A stretch of 64,000 nucleotides of DNA, taken from the NCBI RefSeq assembly GCF_964355755.1, contig NC_092679.1:21352432-21416431 (forward strand). Direction: 5' to 3'. The number at the start of each line of letters is the position of its first letter. The stretch's first letter is position 1. The DNA is from Antedon mediterranea. Taxonomy: Eukaryota > Echinodermata > Crinoidea > Comatulida > Antedonidae. The notes under the pieces are model-generated. The model searched no databases and was not told the DNA's origin. It saw only the letters and a program-made list of their open reading frames with translations. Positions 58,690-64,000 of this stretch are shown here, piece after piece. A program made the position numbers and the translations under genes.

Positions 58690-58884
58690 TAAGGGCCTTT
58701 CACACCTGTTCCGGCACGGTTCCGGTCCGGCGAATCGAACGCCAATGTTTCGTTTTCACGACGCTCCACGCGGCCAAGCACCAATCGATATGCGCGTAGC
58801 CGCGTAAAAACGAAACATTGACGTTCGATTGGATTTGCCGTCGCCGGACCGGAACCGTGCCGGAGCAGGTGTGAAAGGCCCTTT
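58690..58884. mobile_element. GC-rich palindromic element in the 3' UTR
   Basis: The left arm AAGGGCCTTTCACACCTG and the inner arm ACGGTTCCGGTCCGGCGAAT are both inverted on the right (GCCGGACCGGAACCGT, CAGGTGTGAAAGGCCCTTT). ACGAAACATT and AATGTTTCGT also pair. GC content is far above the surroundings. It lies before the AATAAA of the mosaic gene, so the transcript may carry it. Confidence 0.8.
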
Positions 58885-58941
58885 AGTTTTGTTTCTGTTT
58901 CTTTACATTGGTGTACTGTAAGTTATGTGATTCAAAGAAGA

Positions 58942-58947
58942 AATAAA
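58942..58947 (+). terminator. Polyadenylation signal of the mosaic gene
   Basis: AATAAA is followed within 40 nt by a T-rich stretch (TTTTAATTTGTTTCTTTTG). It is the best candidate after the stop codons at 58,359/58,460, though other A-rich sites exist. Confidence 0.5.
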
Positions 58948-59692
58948 ATGTATGTTCTACTCTAATTTTAATTTGTTTCTTTTGTTTAAAGTAACGTGAG
59001 ATTAGGAATCAGACAATGTGTGATGTTTTGTTCGCGCTGTCTAAATAATGTCCTTAAATAAGTTTTGATTTGACTCAATATTTCTTATTCACGACGCAAT
59101 CGTTAGTGTTATTAATAAATACTGTTTCGCTTGTTTTACGTTGTCCTAGGATGTATACTGTAGCAGGCTTACCGATAGGCGTATCTTTTCTAAAGGAACA
59201 TTTGCATAAATGTTTATAAACTATAGAGGAAGCTATAACGCATGACGTAGATTTGGAAATAATAGTTGCAGACATCGCATTTTTTTAAAGCTATCTCAAA
59301 CAGTAAAACGTAAATAACTATTGGAACTCCAAACCTAAACTAACAATAGTATGAACAATGAACACAAAATAACAATAACAATGAAGTTAATCACAGAAAC
59401 TTATTAAATTTGAGCTTCTTTATGACGATAATGATAATGATTTGGCCTACACACTTTATATGTGTTATAAGACTGGCCAAGAAGTAATAGTAGGCCTACT
59501 AAGAACGCAGGTAGTGAATCAGATCATTTAGGAATAAACACGCAATTAATTTGATTCTGACGTGTAACAATATGCAAATGAGGATATAATTGAATAACTT
59601 AAAGTTATTCGAGTAAAAATAAACTATAGGCCCAGATATTCACATGAATCGAACGAGGGGAAAAATACGTTTTATCAGGGAAGAGTGAACTC

Positions 59693-60420
59693 TTCATTTC
59701 ATTTCTTTATTCGACAACAAGCGGTCCAGGGGTTGCGACAGCAACAGAGCGCCATAACACATTTGTGTCCGCAGCCCCTGTAACATACAACATAATACAA
59801 GGTAAAAATGTAAACAACAGAATATTTAAAAATTTAATTAATTTGAATTACTATGTTACACAATTTTAAATACACCTAGACAATTAAAATAAAGTTAGCG
59901 TTTATCAAGCAGATATTTTTTCAATTTCTACAGGAAATTTTTCAAAGGAAGAGTAACTGCTTGATCTTTGATTATGGGGGTAGTGATGACCATATAACAG
60001 GAAAATTGTTGATAGACGAATATTTTAAAGTATCGGTACGTGCAAAAGGGTGGACAAATGTGAATAATTCAGGATGGCGTTGATTGATATGGATATTATA
60101 CAGTACTACAAAAAGTTACATTATAACAACAACGAAATATAAAGGAAATTAAAATCATTAAACGTCTATCACGTAAAGATAACCAACCCAAAGCTATTAT
60201 ACGTTCGTCGTATGATATAGGTCCGCAGTGGGGTCCCAGAATACGTCTAGAGGCCCGTCGCTGAACCTGTTCGAGGCGTTCTATATGTCCTCCATTTCTG
60301 GGGCCCCACGCCGGCAAACCGTACTCAAGAATAGGTAGCACCAAAGTTTTGTACAGAGTTTTATCACCACAACCAACCCCTATTAAGGGAACACCCATAT
60401 AGGTAATCATTTGTTGGATA
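59693..60420 (-). pseudogene. Decayed non-LTR retrotransposon, RT C-terminus and 3' end
   Basis: On the minus strand a frame reads TLYKTLVLPILEYGLPAWGP, then HIERLEQVQRRASRRILG and YDERIIALGWLSLRDRR, the C-terminal region of CR1/jockey-type reverse transcriptases. Downstream, another frame keeps NFPVIWSSLPP, and the element ends in AATGAAATGAA repeats near 59,693. Frameshifts and stops show it is dead. Confidence 0.8.
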
Positions 60421-60950
60421 GGCCTACCAAAGGTGTCTCCTTAATACGGGTTCTACTGTAATAAGAACCTGTCTCACAGATGCAAAGATGGAAAAAATGA
60501 CGATAAATTCATATGACATTGTTTCTATACGTACATTCGTAACGAACAATACCTCAGCTAATTAATTATAACGCTGCGGCCATCATTTCCACTTTGTGTT
60601 ATTAGCTTAGATAGTATTTTTAATGCAGCATAATGTAACCCTTTTGACACCTCTGTGATAGGCCTACAGTATCCTAATTATTTTACACTCTATAATACAT
60701 TTGTTTTTATTTCATCAACTTTTTTTTTTATTATCAACGATTATATTTAAGAATATTGAACTCTTACTAGAACTGTATAACGGCAGTTATTCTTGATATT
60801 TCAACCTATAATGCTTTTACTGTGGCATATACTTCTTTCGTGGTGTTTCCGAGGAAGTTTTTTTTTTAGTTTAGTATGGAGGATAATATGTTTATTAGTT
60901 TTCTGTGTTTCATTGTAGTACAGTAGCATTGTATTGTGAAATTTAAGAAG

Positions 60951-61047
60951 GCCATAACATGGCTGTATTCGCGTGCGCAAATTTGAGTTAGTGTTTACCG
61001 ACCGACTGACAAAGTGAGCTACAGAGTCGCGTTGCACGCGACTAAAA
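60951..61047. repeat. ACCGACCA-type short dispersed element (copy 2)
   Basis: GCCATAACATGGCTGTATTC, AATTTGAGTTAGTGTTTACC and a GAGTCGCGTTGCACGCGACT end match copies 1 and 3. Confidence 0.7.
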
Positions 61048-61104
61048 GGTAAATTTACTAAAGCAAATAAGCTGATCGACAACAGGATGCATAACATTAC
61101 TCAA

Positions 61105-61545
61105 TATATCTTTCAGACAGCTGCTAAACTGAGCTAAGCTAACTTATCGATAACATTATTGATAATCGATAAATAATCTATGCGTATGTTTAAAAAAAGT
61201 AAATAATCTTACATCCAAAGACATATAATTTGATATCGTGAATAACCAATATCTCTTTCAGACAGCTGCTAAACTGAGCTGAGCTAACTTATCGATAACA
61301 ATATTGATAATTGATAAATAATCTATGCGTATGTTTGAAAATAGGTCAATAATCTTACATCCAAAGACATATTATTTGATATCGTGAATAACCAATATCT
61401 CTTTTAGACAGCTGCTAAACTGAGCTGAGCTAACTTATCGATAACAATATTGATAATTGATAAATAATCTATGCGTATGTTTGAAAAAAGGTCAATAATC
61501 TTACATCCAAAGACATATTATTTGATATCGTGAATAACCAATGTT
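61105..61545. repeat. 146-bp tandem repeat, three copies
   Basis: CAGCTGCTAAACTGAGCT recurs at 61,118, 61,263 and 61,409 (periods 145 and 146), followed each time by TAACTTATCGATAAC and TTACATCCAAAGACATAT. A diverged single relative lies at 40,316. Confidence 0.93.
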
Positions 61546-61652
61546 GCACAACAAACAATAATTATCTCATTTTCTATATAAATGGTTTAGTATTCAAGGA
61601 TTTCGAAAATTATAATCGTTTTCATCATCGTTATCCTCATCATCAACAACAA

Positions 61653-61825
61653 GTGAGTGAGTGGCCGAGCGGTTAAGACAGTGGAACCGCAATTACCTAG
61701 CCATAACAACGGCAGGGGTTCGAGGCTCACTCACTCCATGGTTCTGGTGGTAGAACGAGTCTTCTCGGATAAGGACTATAAACCGTAGGTCCAGTGTACA
61801 CATCTGGCTCAATCAATCAAACAAC
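61653..61825 (+). mobile_element. tRNA-derived SINE
   Basis: The head has a Pol III A box (TGGCCGAGCGG) and B box (GGTTCGAGGC at 61,717) with pairing GTGAGTGAG/CTCACTCAC ends. It is followed by TCTTCTCGGATAAGGACTAT and AAACCGTAGGTCCAGTGTAC, which resembles a conserved central domain of SINEs in other invertebrates. The anticodon arm is degenerate, so it is not a functional tRNA. Confidence 0.75.
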
Positions 61826-62000
61826 AATACCATCGTCCCCCATATTATAATCAATTATCATAATCGTATAATTAGGAGAGCTGATGGGAGTATGATTAGA
61901 AAATCTGAGGTGCAGGGAAAAACAAAATCATCTCCTTACCATCGTATCATTGTCTGTCAGGCAGCGCAATTGTTATTTTCCATCCTCTTCTCTTAAAACA

Positions 62001-62113
62001 AGGCCATATACATGGCTGCAGTCGCGCAAATTTGAGTTAGTGTTTACCGACATTTAGTCTTTACCGACCGACCGACATAGTGAGCTATAGAGTCTCGTTT
62101 CACGCGACCAAAA
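62001..62113. repeat. ACCGACCA-type short dispersed element (copy 3)
   Basis: It contains GGCTGCAGTCGCG, AATTTGAGTTAGTGTTTACC, ACCGACCGACCGACATAGTG and a terminal CACGCGACC. Confidence 0.7.
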
Positions 62114-62340
62114 ATAATTTAGGAAAAACGGTTCAGATAAAGCTATAGACAAGACGAACCTTTACTTAAAAGACCGCGAATTTCAATAAATCGGCAAATG
62201 CATAACATGTGGGATTGTATTTAAGGATGAATAACTTAACTTCAACGATTAAGTTTAGGAAATATTCAGCTTTTCCCCCTATATTAGAATTGTAACAGAT
62301 GGCCAATATCGTAGACACCATATCGCCATCATTTTGTCAA

Positions 62341-62566
62341 TTTATTTAATAATATAATTTTAATACACCTAATCTAACATTAGTTATTAAATTGAAAACA
62401 GGTTCCCGTATAAGATAAACTAGAATGATTGACAAATTATATCTTTCATAAAAAAATAACATACAAATCACCAATCAAACACTATTTGTTTAACGACTAT
62501 ATAAATTGAAGTTAATATACATTATTTTACATTCGCATTTCCAAAGTGTTTTAACACTTTTTTTAA
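62341..62566 (+). promoter_or_regulatory. Promoter of the second SRCR gene
   Basis: CACCAATC (CCAAT-type) is followed by a TATATAA box at 62,498-62,504, about 63 nt before the ATG, so transcription probably starts near 62,530. The sequence upstream matches 41,347-41,480 before the first gene. Confidence 0.55.
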
Positions 62567-62627
62567 ATGACAGCGGAAATGTTTTACAGTACGGTTCTTT
62601 GGCTCTGCTGTGCGTGCTACGCTACAG
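62567..62627 (+). CDS. Second gene exon 1: signal peptide
   Basis: ATG at 62,567 opens 20 codons plus one base, with [12 protein letters not shown] as hydrophobic core and cleavage region. The donor is ACAG|GTAAGA, phase 1, as in the first gene. An ATG a few codons in (AEMFYS) is a possible alternative start. Confidence 0.9.
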
Positions 62628-63947
62628 GTAAGATTCGCTATCTGAGACCTATGTTTCAAGTTGTTGTTGCGTTGTATTGTTCTAGATGTTCCTAACAGAA
62701 TGTATCATGTTATATCTAAATGTCAATTATTCTATTTCAGCGTATTGGACACCAATGTACACAACAGAAGGTATTATTTTATTTAAATGTTGTTCTCACA
62801 TCATCATCATCAAAACGTAATTGAGAACGATATTACAAAATACGACATACTATATATTACAAATTACGACATACTATATAGGCTTATTACAAATAATATT
62901 AAAAAATAGGTAAATCTTATCTACTGTAAAATAATTGTTTCTTCTTGAAAAATTAATGATTGTATCTTGTCTGTATCGCAACAGGTAGTAGGCATACAGT
63001 TACTGTTAGCACAAGCGGTAAGTGATAAGCTCTGTCTACACATCAAACTTTATATGACAAAAAAATGTGATGTGCCCATATATGGATATGATGATGTCAT
63101 ATCACTACCATATTTGGACATACCACTACCATGGGTTTACAGTAAATTCATTAGAGCAAAAAGAAGAACAACTTTTATCTTTTACATTTGTAATGCTTGT
63201 ACATTAGGAAACATCAGACTGGTCAATGGTGGCAATTATTCCCAGGGACGAGTTGAGGTATACGATAGCGGAGAATGGGGTACGGTATGTGATGATAATT
63301 GGGGTATCAACGACGCGCAAGTTGTATGTCGACAACTAAGACTAGGACCTGCCATCGAAGCCCCACGATATGCTCATTTTGGTGAAGGGACTGGTCCAAT
63401 TATACTGGATGATGTTCAGTGTGAAGGATGGGAATCCTCTATCACAAGATGTCCTCATAATGGAATCAGGTCACACAATTGTGGGCATAGTGAGGACGCT
63501 AGTGTTATTTGTGCAATTGCAGGTAGAGTATGCCGTAGCTAGTGTAGGGAAACGTGTTTTTTTTTAAATAAATAATTTCAATAGAAAATAAAATGAAATT
63601 ACAGGAGCCTGTCAATCGTTAACGTATATTTTTTTGTTAAATTGGGAAAAAAATATCACATATATCTCTATTATTATTACGATGTTCTGTGATTTCAGCA
63701 CAAATCAAGCAACCTCCGTATGATCTATTAACAATGTTTCAGACTGTTTTAGAATTATTTCCTTACCTAGCAATAATGGCAATTTATTATAATTTCACAT
63801 GGAGAATTATTATATTGGTCATTATAGGCTATAACAGTATATTATTTTGTTCATTACTTACGTAAAATACAGTAGTTTTTTTTATAAATTCTTGTATAGA
63901 TGAACCTTTCACTACAGATACAGTTACTGAACGGAGTAGCACAACCG
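62567..63947 (+). CDS. Second SRCR mosaic gene, 5' part (tandem paralogue)
   Basis: Five exons join in phase 1: signal peptide 62567-62627, microexons 62741-62770 and 62985-63017, SRCR 63208-63522, microexon 63900-63947. The window ends in the next intron. The SRCR exon and the signal peptide are close to those of the gene at 41,586. However, here two small exons precede SRCR, and a stalk microexon, not MAM, follows it. A secreted recognition protein of the same type is inferred; later domains are unknown. Confidence 0.88.
62741..62770 (+). CDS. Second gene exon 2: microexon
   Basis: This 30-nt exon encodes [10 protein letters not shown]. The acceptor is CTATTTCAG and the donor is GAAG|GTATTA. 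It is the live homologue of the dead exon at 52,226. Confidence 0.75.
62985..63017 (+). CDS. Second gene exon 3: stalk microexon
   Basis: This 33-nt exon encodes [11 protein letters not shown]. The acceptor is GCAACAG and the donor is AGCG|GTAAGT. A family-A element begins nine bases after the donor starts. Confidence 0.7.
63027..63133. mobile_element. Family-A element fragment (copy 10)
   Basis: It starts AAGCTCTGTCTACACATCAA and keeps GTGATGTGCCCATATATGGA and the ACCATATTTGG motif. The right half is missing. It occupies most of the intron before the SRCR exon. Confidence 0.75.
63208..63522 (+). CDS. Second gene exon 4: SRCR domain
   Basis: It encodes [56 protein letters not shown] and VICAIA: a six-cysteine group A SRCR domain very close to that at 43,018. 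The acceptor is ACATTAG and the donor is GCAG|GTAGAG, phase 1 on both sides. Confidence 0.95.
63523..63899 (+). other. Intron of the second SRCR gene
   Basis: This is AT-rich. A TGATTTCAG acceptor-like site at 63,699 opens a short frame but has no donor. No further exon is supported. Confidence 0.6.
63900..63947 (+). CDS. Second gene exon 5: stalk microexon
   Basis: This 48-nt exon encodes [16 protein letters not shown]. The acceptor is TTGTATAG and the donor is CCG|GTAAGT. It closely resembles microexon 6 of the first gene (51,551). Confidence 0.86.
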
Positions 63948-64000
63948 GTAAGTAATACGCTAGGGTACAAGAATTTCACATTTTTCAATTTACGTATAAA

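Larger units (their letters stand above)
58461..62340. other. Intergenic region between the tandem paralogues
   Basis: It begins with the 3' UTR of the mosaic gene (polyadenylation signal AATAAA at 58,942). It then holds a decayed LINE, short dispersed repeats, a three-copy tandem array and a SINE. No additional gene was recognised. Confidence 0.7.

Noticed and set aside
61653-61735. Functional tRNA-Ser or tRNA-Leu gene
   Set aside because: A and B boxes are good but the anticodon arm does not fold, and a SINE-like body follows.
63699-63760. Possible extra exon after the second SRCR exon
   Set aside because: An acceptor-like TTTCAG opens a frame, but no donor of the right phase follows.

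Overview
This is animal nuclear DNA. It is AT-rich, every gene is split by GT-AG introns, and most of the window is intron or transposon-derived. The palindrome TAGGCCTA is common. Beside a conserved beta-spectrin gene lie secreted receptor genes built from SRCR, MAM, CUB, somatomedin-B and ZP modules. That combination suggests an invertebrate deuterostome, most likely an echinoderm. The phylum is an inference; nothing in the window proves the species.

Region 1 (about 1-39,350, minus strand): the 5' part of a conventional beta-spectrin gene. I placed 20 constitutive coding exons that join in frame (4,230 nt, 1,410 codons). They encode the two actin-binding CH domains and spectrin repeats 1 to about mid-11; the rest lies beyond the left edge. 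The gene has two alternative first coding exons (34,274 and 30,131) that splice in the same phase to the CH1 exon. There is also a candidate in-frame 33-nt microexon (8,412-8,444) that would put 11 residues into helix B of repeat 5. Introns are large (up to 13 kb) and hold many short inverted-repeat elements, a 172-bp tandem array, a long hairpin and a pair of nested DNA transposons.

Region 2 (about 39,350-41,585): intergenic DNA between beta-spectrin and a gene running the other way, so the two are head to head.

Region 3 (41,586-58,460, plus strand): a complete 31-exon gene for a secreted mosaic protein. Its order is signal peptide, SRCR, MAM, Thr/Pro linker, CUB, MAM, stalk microexons, somatomedin-B, stalk microexons, CUB, MAM, stalk microexons including a 21-bp repeat exon, ZP domain, furin site RKRR, short tail. 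The exons sum to 4,551 nt, exactly 1,517 codons with stop. All introns before the ZP domain are phase 1, so any cassette can be skipped, duplicated or swapped without shifting the frame. The stalk microexons and their flanking introns look like products of local tandem duplication, and at least one copy is dead through a mutated splice donor.

Region 4 (58,461-62,340): intergenic, with a GC-rich palindromic element, a decayed LINE, a three-copy 146-bp tandem repeat, a tRNA-derived SINE and other short repeats.

Region 5 (62,341-end, plus strand): the start of a tandem paralogue (signal peptide, two stalk microexons, SRCR, stalk microexon, then the window ends). Its upstream region matches that of the first gene, but its cassettes come in a different order.

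The most interesting signal is the phase-1 cassette system of regions 3 and 5: a tandem family of SRCR/ZP proteins that appears to change its stalk by duplicating, swapping and killing microexons. Related SRCR and DMBT1-like proteins act in innate recognition; that role is inferred here.
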